This document shows positions 8,777-16,446 of a stretch of 59,260 bases of DNA, one piece after another. This stretch comes from Bacteroidota bacterium (lineage in GTDB: Bacteria; Bacteroidota; Bacteroidia; NS11-12g; UBA955). The number at the start of each line of letters is the position of its first letter. Positions within the stretch are counted from its first letter, which is position 1. The position numbers and the translations under genes are program-made. A model generated the notes under the pieces. The model ran no database searches, was not told where the DNA came from, and saw only the letters and a program-made list of their open reading frames with translations. Location of the stretch: the NCBI GenBank assembly GCA_016868785.1, contig VGFS01000011.1, forward strand, positions 1-59,260, given 5' to 3'.

Positions 8777-10467
8777 AACGCCTCGGGCTCCTGATTTTAC
8801 TCGCCGTTTGTAGCCAATTTTTATCCGCGCAAACAGAACCAACTGATTGTCCAAGCCGGTTAAAAAAAGACATCAGTTATTTAGCCTCTGACGAACTCAA
8901 AGGCCGACAAACGGGCTCCCCCGAAGAAGCTCTGAGTGCCAATTACATCGCTCAAGAATTCACCAAAGCGAAGTTGGTGCCTCAAACCCAAGTATTTCAA
9001 ATCGTACAGCTGCGGATGGCCACCAGCAAATGCATGTTGGGGATAAGTGCTCCTGGAATGGATACTGTTGTGAAAAAATTCACCCTGTTTAGCGATTACT
9101 ATCCTCTCTCTCAAAGCAGCAATGCTGCTTCGGTAAAAGCCGATTGGTACGATTGCGGCTATGGATTGATGTCAGAAAAATTGCAACGCGATGATTATGG
9201 CAACACCGACATCAAAGGAAAAATCGCAGTCATTCGTTTGGGTTACCCCGGCATGGAGGAAAACCCACATGCACCCATTGCCGAAGTTTCTGACATCCCA
9301 ACAAAAATTGCAGAAGCCACAAAAAGAGGGGCTGCTGGCATCATATTCATCAAGCCTTACGATAAGTTCACAGCGCCATCGGGCAACCTGAAACGCAATG
9401 AAAAAACTTTGGAAATCCCTGTATTCTACTGCAACCAAACCTGGACATTCCCACAAGCCCCCATTACCATGGTCAGCCAAGTGAAAGTGTTCACAGCAGA
9501 CGCACACAACGTTTATGCTTTCAGAAACAATCACAAGAAAAATACCATCGTGGTTTGTGCCCACCACGACCATATAGGCATAAACGAATACGAAAATAGT
9601 CGGTATACCGGTCCCGCAGAAATTCACAATGGCGCTGATGACAATGCTTCAGGGGTAGCCGCCATGTTGGAAATGGCAAGAACGCTCAAAGGCAAGAAAT
9701 ACAAAAAAAACAACTACCTTTTCGTGGCATTCAGCGGTGAAGAGTTGGGACTTCTGGGCTCCAAACATTTTGTACAAAACCCACCCGAATTTCTGAATCT
9801 CAGCACCCAAAAATTGGGTAAAATCAACTACGTCATTAACATCGATATGCTGGGCAGAATCGATACCACAAAAAAAGTACTTACCCTGAACGGCGTAGGC
9901 ACCTCCCCTGAATTCGAGAAAGCCATTTCACTCATCGTCACCGACACCAACCAACTGAAAATTACCACAACCAAAAGTGGTCTGGGGCCCAGCGATCACG
10001 CATCCTTCTACCTAGAAAATATTCCTGTGGTACACTTTTTTAGCGGCCAACACGAAGATTACCACAAACCCTCAGACGACGAAGCCCTCATCAATTACGT
10101 GGGCATGGCAAATAGCCTTAATGTACTCGAACAACTAATCGTTCTGAACAATAAAAAAGGCAAATTGCCCTTCACCAAAACCCAAGACGCCCAAATGGGT
10201 CGCACCAAGTTTAAAATTACCCTTGGCGTAATGCCCGATTACAGCTACAGCGGAAAAGGCATGCGAATCGATGGTGTTTCTGAAGGAAAACCCGCCCAAA
10301 AAGGCGGTCTGCAAAAAGGCGATATCATCCAAAAACTTGGCGATTTTGATGTCAATGGCGTTGAAGACTACATGGTAGGTCTCGGCAAATTAAGTGCAGA
10401 CAAACCCACCAGCGTTGTTGTACTTCGCGGCACTGAAACCCTCACAATTCCAATTTCCTTTCAATAA
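8773..10467 (+). CDS. Secreted M28 zinc aminopeptidase with PA insert and C-terminal PDZ domain
   Basis: A 564-aa protein with signal peptide MKRLGLLILLAVCSQFLSA. A PA-like insert spans about 120-245. The M28 di-zinc core has H264 (AHHDHIG), D290 (GADDNASG), E323/E324 (SGEELGLLGS), D358 (NIDMLGR) and H431 (DYHKPSDD). A PDZ domain occupies about 480-564 (GKGMRIDGVSEGKPAQKGG, KGDIIQKLGDFDVNG). It should cleave N-terminal residues from peptides in the periplasm or outside the cell. It is ATGA-coupled to the TauE gene and 6 nt upstream of metF. All metal ligands are present. Confidence 0.92.
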   Translation: MKRLGLLILLAVCSQFLSAQTEPTDCPSRLKKDISYLASDELKGRQTGSPEEALSANYIAQEFTKAKLVPQTQVFQIVQLRMATSKCMLGISAPGMDTVVKKFTLFSDYYPLSQSSNAASVKADWYDCGYGLMSEKLQRDDYGNTDIKGKIAVIRLGYPGMEENPHAPIAEVSDIPTKIAEATKRGAAGIIFIKPYDKFTAPSGNLKRNEKTLEIPVFYCNQTWTFPQAPITMVSQVKVFTADAHNVYAFRNNHKKNTIVVCAHHDHIGINEYENSRYTGPAEIHNGADDNASGVAAMLEMARTLKGKKYKKNNYLFVAFSGEELGLLGSKHFVQNPPEFLNLSTQKLGKINYVINIDMLGRIDTTKKVLTLNGVGTSPEFEKAISLIVTDTNQLKITTTKSGLGPSDHASFYLENIPVVHFFSGQHEDYHKPSDDEALINYVGMANSLNVLEQLIVLNNKKGKLPFTKTQDAQMGRTKFKITLGVMPDYSYSGKGMRIDGVSEGKPAQKGGLQKGDIIQKLGDFDVNGVEDYMVGLGKLSADKPTSVVVLRGTETLTIPISFQ

Positions 10468-10473
10468 AAACCC

Positions 10474-11427
10474 ATGAAAATCACCGAGCACATAGCCTCA
10501 GCCAAAAACACACTTTTCTCTTTTGAAATATTGCCTCCACTCAAAGGAGCCAGCATCAAAGAACTTTTGAGCAGCATCGATCCCCTGATGGAGTTTAATC
10601 CTTCATTCATAGATGTCACCTACCATCGTGAGGATTTTGTGCTGAAAAAGCGCGCCGATGGTTCCTACGATCGGATATCTACCAAAAAAAGACCTGGTAC
10701 GGTAGCCATCTGCGCAGCCCTTCAAAACCATTACAAAATTGATGCAGTACCCCACCTAATCTGTGGGGGTTTCACCAAAGAAGACACCGAAAATGCCCTC
10801 ATTGAGTTGAGTTTTTTGGGGATTGACAACATTTTGGCGTTGCGTGGTGATAGCCGCAAAGGCGATACCAATTTTGAACCGGAAAAAGGGGGCAACAAAA
10901 ACGCCCTCGACCTCATTCATCAAATTCAAAACATGAATGCCGGTATCTACCTCGATGAAGAAATCACCAACTCATCGGAATCCAATTTCTGTACAGGTGC
11001 TGCTTGTTACCCCGAAAAGCATGCCGATGCACCCAACATGGAATCTGACCTGAAATACCTCAAGCGTAAAGTAGACGCCGGTGCCGAATTCCTGGTAACG
11101 CAAATGTTCTTCGACAATCAACACTACTTCAACTTTGTCGACAAATGCAGAGCCGCAGGCATTAACGTCCCTATCATTCCCGGGATTAAACCCATCACAA
11201 ACCGCAAGCAACTCTACGTTCTGCCCAAAATATTCCACATGGATATTCCCTTCGCGCTGTCGAACGAAATCGACCAGTGCAAAGAAGACAAACACATCGC
11301 CGACATCGGCGTGCAATGGGCCATCGAACAATGTAAAGGCCTCATGGCCAAAGGCGCACCTGTGCTCCACTTTTACACCATGGGCAAAAGTAGCCAAACA
11401 AAAAAAATCTGCGAAGCGATCTTCTAA
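10474..11427 (+). CDS. metF: Methylenetetrahydrofolate reductase [NAD(P)H]
   Basis: A 317-aa FAD-dependent TIM-barrel enzyme that reduces 5,10-methylene-THF to 5-methyl-THF for methionine synthesis. Family marks: FSFEILPPLKG near the N-terminus, DVTYHRED, the HLICGG segment, NILALRGDSRKGD (flavin/folate region), EFLVTQMFFDNQHY and VPIIPGIKPI. Length fits the bacterial single-domain form. It lies 6 nt after the M28 gene and 2 nt before rsgA, so it is surely in the same transcript. No other methionine-pathway gene is nearby, so its place in this unit looks incidental. Confidence 0.95.
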   Translation: MKITEHIASAKNTLFSFEILPPLKGASIKELLSSIDPLMEFNPSFIDVTYHREDFVLKKRADGSYDRISTKKRPGTVAICAALQNHYKIDAVPHLICGGFTKEDTENALIELSFLGIDNILALRGDSRKGDTNFEPEKGGNKNALDLIHQIQNMNAGIYLDEEITNSSESNFCTGAACYPEKHADAPNMESDLKYLKRKVDAGAEFLVTQMFFDNQHYFNFVDKCRAAGINVPIIPGIKPITNRKQLYVLPKIFHMDIPFALSNEIDQCKEDKHIADIGVQWAIEQCKGLMAKGAPVLHFYTMGKSSQTKKICEAIF

Positions 11428-11429
11428 TT

Positions 11430-12353
11430 ATGCAGGGAACCGTCACCAAATCCACGGGAAGTTGGTACCATGTGCTAACAGACGATGGAAAAGTGTGGAT
11501 GGCCCGAACCCGAGGCAAACTGAGGTTGAATGACCTAGATACCAGCAATCCAGTAGCCGTGGGTGACCGCGTAGAGATGCAGGCCGATCCAAATTATCCC
11601 GACACCGCCTCCATCTCAAAAGTTGAACCCCGCAACAACTACCTCATTCGTCGTTCGAATAAACTGAGCTCTCGCCGACAAATTTTGGCCACCAACCTCG
11701 ATGGTGCCGCCCTCATCGCCAGTCTTTTTGCACCCAGAACCTCCCTTGGGTTTATTGATCGCTTCATCCTTACCTGCGAAGCATACCACGTTCCCGCCGC
11801 CGTTTTTTTCAATAAAATGGACCTGCTGGGCGATAATGCCGCCGAATTTTTGGCCGATATCCAGCACATCTACCGAAATGCCAATGTAACTGTTTTAATG
11901 GGATCGGCTCGCGACATTCAAACCCTAAAGCCCATGGCTGAACTCCTAGAAGGCAAGCGCTGGTTGTTGGCCGGACATAGCGGTGTGGGTAAAAGTACCC
12001 TCCTCAATGCCATATTTCCAGAGGCCAATGCCCGTGTTGGCAACATTTCAGACCACCACGAAAAAGGGAAACACACCACCACTTTTGCCGAAATGTTCAC
12101 CCTTTCTAACGGCACCCAAATCATTGATACCCCCGGAATTCGAGATTTTGGCGTGGTGGATTTCGAACCCCAAGAAATCAGTCAGTACTTCCCCGAAATG
12201 CGTCCCTACCTCAATCGATGCAAATTCAACGACTGCCAACATACCCATGAACCAGAATGCGCTGTCCTTGCTGCATTGAAAAATGGTGAAATTGCCGAGG
12301 AACGATACCACAGCTATTTGGGAATCCTCAACAACGAAGATATCTTTGAATAG
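11430..12353 (+). CDS. rsgA: Ribosome small-subunit-dependent GTPase A
   Basis: A 307-aa circularly permuted GTPase that matures the 30S subunit. An N-terminal OB-fold (about 1-70) is followed by motifs in permuted order: G4 NKMD (128-131), G1 GHSGVGKS (182-189), G2 region KGKHTT, G3 DTPG (233-236). A zinc knuckle has C264, C269, H271 and C277 (CKFNDCQHTHEPEC). The catalytic-loop signature GIRDFG follows G3. The start is 2 nt after the metF stop. The next gene starts 7 nt after this stop. Confidence 0.96.
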   Translation: MQGTVTKSTGSWYHVLTDDGKVWMARTRGKLRLNDLDTSNPVAVGDRVEMQADPNYPDTASISKVEPRNNYLIRRSNKLSSRRQILATNLDGAALIASLFAPRTSLGFIDRFILTCEAYHVPAAVFFNKMDLLGDNAAEFLADIQHIYRNANVTVLMGSARDIQTLKPMAELLEGKRWLLAGHSGVGKSTLLNAIFPEANARVGNISDHHEKGKHTTTFAEMFTLSNGTQIIDTPGIRDFGVVDFEPQEISQYFPEMRPYLNRCKFNDCQHTHEPECAVLAALKNGEIAEERYHSYLGILNNEDIFE

Positions 12354-12360
12354 TAACCGC

Positions 12361-13803
12361 ATGAAATCCAGCAGGCCCCAAGTACCCATACTTCCCCAAC
12401 AACGGTTACCCCGCATTGTTGCCCCGGCCATCGGTTTGATATCGCTGTGGTTCATTAGCTGTAAACCCGAAACCTACTACAGCGAAAAAAACACACTCGC
12501 CTTCAGTCAGGATACCGTTTGGTTCGATACCGTTTTTACACGGAAATCCGGATCTACCTATCCCATTTCGGTTACCAAAATCATTTCGATAAAAAACCCA
12601 GAAAAACAGCCCGTAAAGGCCAATTTCACCCTGGCTTCTGGAGCCCAATCCCAATTCAGAGTATCTATTGATGGTGAATCGGGAACCACCTTTCAAGACA
12701 TTGAAATCGATGCCAAAGATTCAGTATTCATTTTCGTACAATGTAAATTAGAACCCAACAACAACACATTGCCAGTGATTGTGCTGGATTCACTCATCGC
12801 CGAAATAAACGGACAAAAGAGAAATACCAAGCTCGCAGCCTATGGGTGGGATGCAAACTACTATCACGATACCATTTTTGATCAAAATGTAACATGGACA
12901 GACAATGGCAAACCCTATGTGATTGTGGGATACATGGGCTTAACCCAAGGAAGTACCATGAATATCAACGCAGGCGTTCAAGTATTCGCCAGTGCGCGCA
13001 GCAGCATCTATGTTGGAGGAACCCTCAATGTCAAAGGAACCACCAATAAACGAGTAAGTATCCGGGGCGATAAACCCGTTTGGGAAACCCAGTTCCTGCC
13101 CAACCAATGGGGGGGGATTCATTTTCTCATCGGTAGCACCAACAACACCATTCGATATGCCGATATCACCAATGCCACCATCGGAGTGAGGGTTGATTCA
13201 CTGCCAGTGAATGGGACAGACAATTTGATATTATCCAATACCAAAATCCAATACTGCGGTCAGGCTTGTTTGCTTGGAATCACCGCCCACATCAAAGCCA
13301 CAAACTGCCTATTCGCCGATGCGGGATCCTATAGCTTCCTCGGACTTCTGGGCGGCAAATACAATTTTAACCACTGCACGTTTGCTGAATATTCTGGCAT
13401 TTCGGCGCGTACCGATGGACATTTTGGGGTAACCAATACCTTGAGAAATAGCAACGGACAACTGTTAAAACACGAGCCGTTGCAATGTGTCATGAACAAT
13501 TCTATCGTTTTTGGATACAACAAAGAAGAACTGGAATTGGACCAAACCAACCTCTCGCCATTTGTCTTTGATTTGGAAAACAATTTGCTCAAATCACAGA
13601 ATCCCAACAGCATTCTTACCAAACCGAATACACTCAATAAAGACCCACGATTTGTAGATACCGACAGAGGAAATTATCAAATCGATTCACTGTCTGCCGG
13701 CTATAAAAAAGCTGCGATTTTCGGATCCCCAGTGGTCGATGACCTCTTGGGTATCACCCGAAAATCGCAGCCCGATTTAGGATGTTACGAAAAACTTCCT
13801 TGA
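12361..13803 (+). CDS. Lipoprotein with parallel beta-helix (right-handed) domain
   Basis: I start this 480-aa gene at ATG 12361, just after rsgA; an upstream extension to 12283 would lie inside rsgA. The long basic/Pro n-region and GLISLWFISC give a lipobox with Cys near residue 34. Residues about 55-180 form a beta-sandwich-like domain. From about 200 the NINAGVQVFA, IYVGGTLNVKGT and NTIRYADITNA pattern marks a pectate-lyase-like beta-helix. Such Bacteroidota lipoproteins are usually surface-anchored; no catalytic residues can be assigned, so enzyme activity is unproven. It is the last gene of the 7925-13803 unit and convergent with doxX (0 nt gap). Confidence 0.8.
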   Translation: MKSSRPQVPILPQQRLPRIVAPAIGLISLWFISCKPETYYSEKNTLAFSQDTVWFDTVFTRKSGSTYPISVTKIISIKNPEKQPVKANFTLASGAQSQFRVSIDGESGTTFQDIEIDAKDSVFIFVQCKLEPNNNTLPVIVLDSLIAEINGQKRNTKLAAYGWDANYYHDTIFDQNVTWTDNGKPYVIVGYMGLTQGSTMNINAGVQVFASARSSIYVGGTLNVKGTTNKRVSIRGDKPVWETQFLPNQWGGIHFLIGSTNNTIRYADITNATIGVRVDSLPVNGTDNLILSNTKIQYCGQACLLGITAHIKATNCLFADAGSYSFLGLLGGKYNFNHCTFAEYSGISARTDGHFGVTNTLRNSNGQLLKHEPLQCVMNNSIVFGYNKEELELDQTNLSPFVFDLENNLLKSQNPNSILTKPNTLNKDPRFVDTDRGNYQIDSLSAGYKKAAIFGSPVVDDLLGITRKSQPDLGCYEKLP

Positions 13804-14181
13804 TTAATTCTCCGATGCGTTGGCAATGAGAACAGCGCACATGGCCAATCCCAGGTCCTTTAACATCATGACCATGGCAAGTTGTCCTTTTGCAGCATCA
13901 CCCAAGCAAGGTACATGCAACATCAAGGCGAACAAAACTAACATCAAGGCAAGCAAGTAACCCGACAATTTTACCTTTTGGTCAAGGATAAAAGAAGCCG
14001 CCGCTCCCAATAATCCCAAACCCGTCAAATAAACCCAAATTTCTGCTGGGATGAATCCCAAATAGGCTGGAACCATGCCCGCCATGTCTTTGGCACCCAA
14101 GAAGTGAAACACCCCAAAAAGGGCCATTGTAGCCGCAAATAACATGCGCGCCACGTTCGAAGGAATGTAATTTTTTATCAT
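13804..14181 (-). CDS. DoxX-family membrane protein
   Basis: A 125-aa protein with four hydrophobic helices and the DoxX opening pattern (VARMLFAATMALFGVFHFL, then AEIWVYLTGLGLLGAAASF). I chose ATG 14181 (MIKNYIPSNVARM) because family members begin shortly before the first helix; an ATG at 14220 would add 13 residues. DoxX proteins are linked to redox or thiol stress or small-molecule oxidation in some bacteria, but the role is generally unknown. It lies next to tadA on the same strand and near bshA, which proves no connection. Its stop abuts the lipoprotein stop. Confidence 0.75.
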   Translation of the reverse strand: MIKNYIPSNVARMLFAATMALFGVFHFLGAKDMAGMVPAYLGFIPAEIWVYLTGLGLLGAAASFILDQKVKLSGYLLALMLVLFALMLHVPCLGDAAKGQLAMVMMLKDLGLAMCAVLIANASEN

Positions 14182-14269
14182 AAAAGTATAGATTAGCAAA
14201 TGCAATCTACACAAATTCATCAAATTACCAAATATTTTGGTCTTTCATAAAGAAAAACAGACCGTTGTA

Positions 14270-14710
14270 TTACTTCCGGCGCGATTTGAAAAATCGCTTC
14301 ATTACATCCCCACACTGATCGGCCATTATGCCACCCACAGTTTCTGTCTTTCCAAGCAACTGGGCATCCAACCTAGAAAAGCCGAATTTTGGCTCCGATG
14401 CCCCCCAAACAACCTTTCCCAATCGAGCCCACTGAATGGCGCCCGCACACATCAAACAAGGTTCAATCGTTACATACAGCGTGCACTGATCGAGATACTT
14501 TCCATTCACCGCATTGGATGCCGCCGTTACCGCCAACATTTCGGCATGAGCCGTAACATCTTGCAAACGCTCAGTTTGATTGTAACCCTTGCCTATGATC
14601 TTGTTCTCATGCACCACCAAAGCCCCAATGGGCACTTCCCCCTCATCGTAGGCCTGCAATGCCAATTCCAAAGCCTTTGCCATGAAGTACTCATCTGTAA
14701 AAACTTCCAT
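14270..14710 (-). CDS. tadA: tRNA-specific adenosine deaminase / nucleoside deaminase
   Basis: A 146-aa cytosolic zinc deaminase. Motifs: HAE with H55 and E57 (DVTAHAEMLA), and PCxxC with C85 and C88 (TIEPCLMCAGAI). EVPIGALVV and the tail GDVMKRFFKSRRK also fit TadA, which converts A34 to inosine in tRNA-Arg(ACG). Length is normal. Some Bacteroidota paralogues act on guanine, but the retained substrate-side residues and length favour TadA. A weak box, TTTATTTG, lies 7 nt upstream of ATG. Confidence 0.88.
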   Translation of the reverse strand: MEVFTDEYFMAKALELALQAYDEGEVPIGALVVHENKIIGKGYNQTERLQDVTAHAEMLAVTAASNAVNGKYLDQCTLYVTIEPCLMCAGAIQWARLGKVVWGASEPKFGFSRLDAQLLGKTETVGGIMADQCGDVMKRFFKSRRK

Positions 14711-14772
14711 CCGATCTCAAATAAATTTCCTTTACAAACCTACATTTTTTGTAGAACTTTGTTATCGTTATC

Positions 14773-15897
14773 ATGCGTGTAGGAATAGTTTGTTATCCCA
14801 CCTTTGGTGGTAGTGGTGTTTTGGCAACGGAATTGGGAAAAGCGCTGGCAAAAAAAGGCCATGCAGTGCACTTCATCAGTTACAATCAGCCCGCACGTCT
14901 CGATTTTTTCTCTGAAAATGTCTTCTATCACGAAGTCAACATCGCCAAATACCCCCTTTTCGAATACGCACCCTACGAAACCGCATTGGCAGGGAAAATG
15001 GTCGACATCGTACAAACAGCACACCTCGATGTGCTCCATGTGCACTATGCCATTCCCCATGCATCAGCAGCCCTGCTTGCCAAGCAAATACTGGCACAAC
15101 ATGGCATTGAAATCCCCGTCGTAACTACCCTTCACGGTACAGACATCACCCTGGTAGGAAGAGAAGTAACCTACGAACACGTGGTGAGCTGGAGCATCAA
15201 TCAATCCGATGCTGTTACCGCCGTTTCCAACAAACTCAAAGAAGAAACACTTCAACACTTTCAAATTCAACGCAACATTGATGTCATTCCCAACTTCATC
15301 GACTTCAATCGTTTCAACAAAAAACCCCGCGAACATTTCAAACAAATGATTGCACCCAACGGGGAAAAAATCATCATTCATACCTCCAACTTCCGCAAAG
15401 TAAAACGCGTAGAAGACGTAGTAACCATCTTCAGTAAGATCATCCAGGAAATCCCCGCCAAATTGCTCCTCATCGGCGATGGACCCGAGCGATCTCACAT
15501 CGAAAAAGTATGCCGCGAACACAATACCTGCGATTGGGTCACATTTCTGGGCAAACAAGAAGTCATAGAAGAAATCCTGAGCATTGGTGATTTGTTTGTA
15601 CTCCCCTCAGAATCTGAAAGCTTTGGATTGGCCGCCCTCGAAGCCATGGCCTGCGAAATGCCAGTAATAAGTTCCAATGCCGGCGGTATACCCGAAGTAA
15701 ACATCCACGGAGTTACCGGCTTCCTCGCCGATGTTGGCGACGTTGATAGTATGGCAAATCATGCCATCACCCTGCTCAAAGATGCCGACTTACTGAAAAC
15801 CTTTCGCAAAAATGCCCTGCTACAAGCGCATAACTTTGAACTAGATACCATACTGCTTCAGTATGAAGAAATCTATCAACGCGTGGTGAAAGCCTAA
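14773..15897 (+). CDS. bshA: N-acetyl-alpha-D-glucosaminyl L-malate synthase (bacillithiol step 1)
   Basis: A 374-aa GT4 glycosyltransferase that joins GlcNAc from UDP-GlcNAc to L-malate. The BshA start [19 protein letters not shown] is present, followed by [21 protein letters not shown] and [12 protein letters not shown]. The C-terminal donor site [20 protein letters not shown] (about 277-296) and [12 protein letters not shown] complete the family. Other bsh genes are not in the window. It is divergent from tadA and ends in a 4-nt overlap with the convergent sigma gene. Confidence 0.94.
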   Translation: MRVGIVCYPTFGGSGVLATELGKALAKKGHAVHFISYNQPARLDFFSENVFYHEVNIAKYPLFEYAPYETALAGKMVDIVQTAHLDVLHVHYAIPHASAALLAKQILAQHGIEIPVVTTLHGTDITLVGREVTYEHVVSWSINQSDAVTAVSNKLKEETLQHFQIQRNIDVIPNFIDFNRFNKKPREHFKQMIAPNGEKIIIHTSNFRKVKRVEDVVTIFSKIIQEIPAKLLLIGDGPERSHIEKVCREHNTCDWVTFLGKQEVIEEILSIGDLFVLPSESESFGLAALEAMACEMPVISSNAGGIPEVNIHGVTGFLADVGDVDSMANHAITLLKDADLLKTFRKNALLQAHNFELDTILLQYEEIYQRVVKA

Positions 15898-16382
15898 AAG
15901 TGCTCCTTCAAGAATTTGAGCGCCAAGCCAATCTGATTCTCCACCGTCTTGGGAGAAATATCCATCAATTCCGCAATTTCCTTGTAACTCAATTCGTGGA
16001 CACGACTAAACAAAAACACCTGCTTGCACTTGGTGGGTAACTTATCAATCAAATCGTTAATCCTTGCCCCCGATTCTTTGGCCAACATGTGATCTAACGC
16101 ATTGTGGTCCTTGCTCGGTACCGGCATTTCCTCCCGCATATCATCAAAAGGCAATCGGTTGCGCTTTATTTGATTCAAACAACGATTTTTTACCGCACGA
16201 AACAAATAACTCTTCAACGTTTCAATGCCCAACAAATCTTGATGACGCTCCCAAATGGCAATAAATACGTCGTTTACCACCTCTTCCGCATCATCTACAT
16301 TCTGTGTGATGGAATACGCAAACTGCATCAAAGCCGGTCTGTACTTCTTATAAATCGCTTCGAAAGATGGCTGTGTGCTCAA
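15894..16382 (-). CDS. ECF RNA polymerase sigma factor (sigma-70 family)
   Basis: A 162-aa sigma factor with region 2 (FEAIYKKYRPALMQFAYSI, DDAEEVVNDVFIAIW, LKSYLFRAVKNRCLNQIKR) and region 4 (LPTKCKQVFLFSRV, LSYKEIAELMDISPKTVENQ). This is the Bacteroides-expansion/FecI-like type normally paired with a FecR. The only in-frame start before region 2 is TTG 16382, since a stop lies 15 nt further upstream. A TTACTTTG box at 16406-16413 could give it its own promoter. It sits behind recQ with no anti-sigma or SusC gene beside it; the only FecR in the window is 26 kb away. Confidence 0.88.
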   Translation of the reverse strand: MSTQPSFEAIYKKYRPALMQFAYSITQNVDDAEEVVNDVFIAIWERHQDLLGIETLKSYLFRAVKNRCLNQIKRNRLPFDDMREEMPVPSKDHNALDHMLAKESGARINDLIDKLPTKCKQVFLFSRVHELSYKEIAELMDISPKTVENQIGLALKFLKEHF

Positions 16383-16446
16383 GGATAATGAGTTGCGTTA
16401 AAATGCAAAGTAACAACAGGCACCGCAAATTTCACAGACACCCGCA

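Noticed and set aside
12283-12360. Upstream extension of the beta-helix lipoprotein into rsgA
   Set aside because: ATG 12361 is 7 nt after the rsgA stop and gives a proper lipoprotein signal; the extension has no signal-like features.
14740-14754. CTACA-TTTTT-TGTAG mini-palindrome between tadA and bshA as a terminator
   Set aside because: Only 5 bp, in a divergent promoter region where no transcript needs ending.
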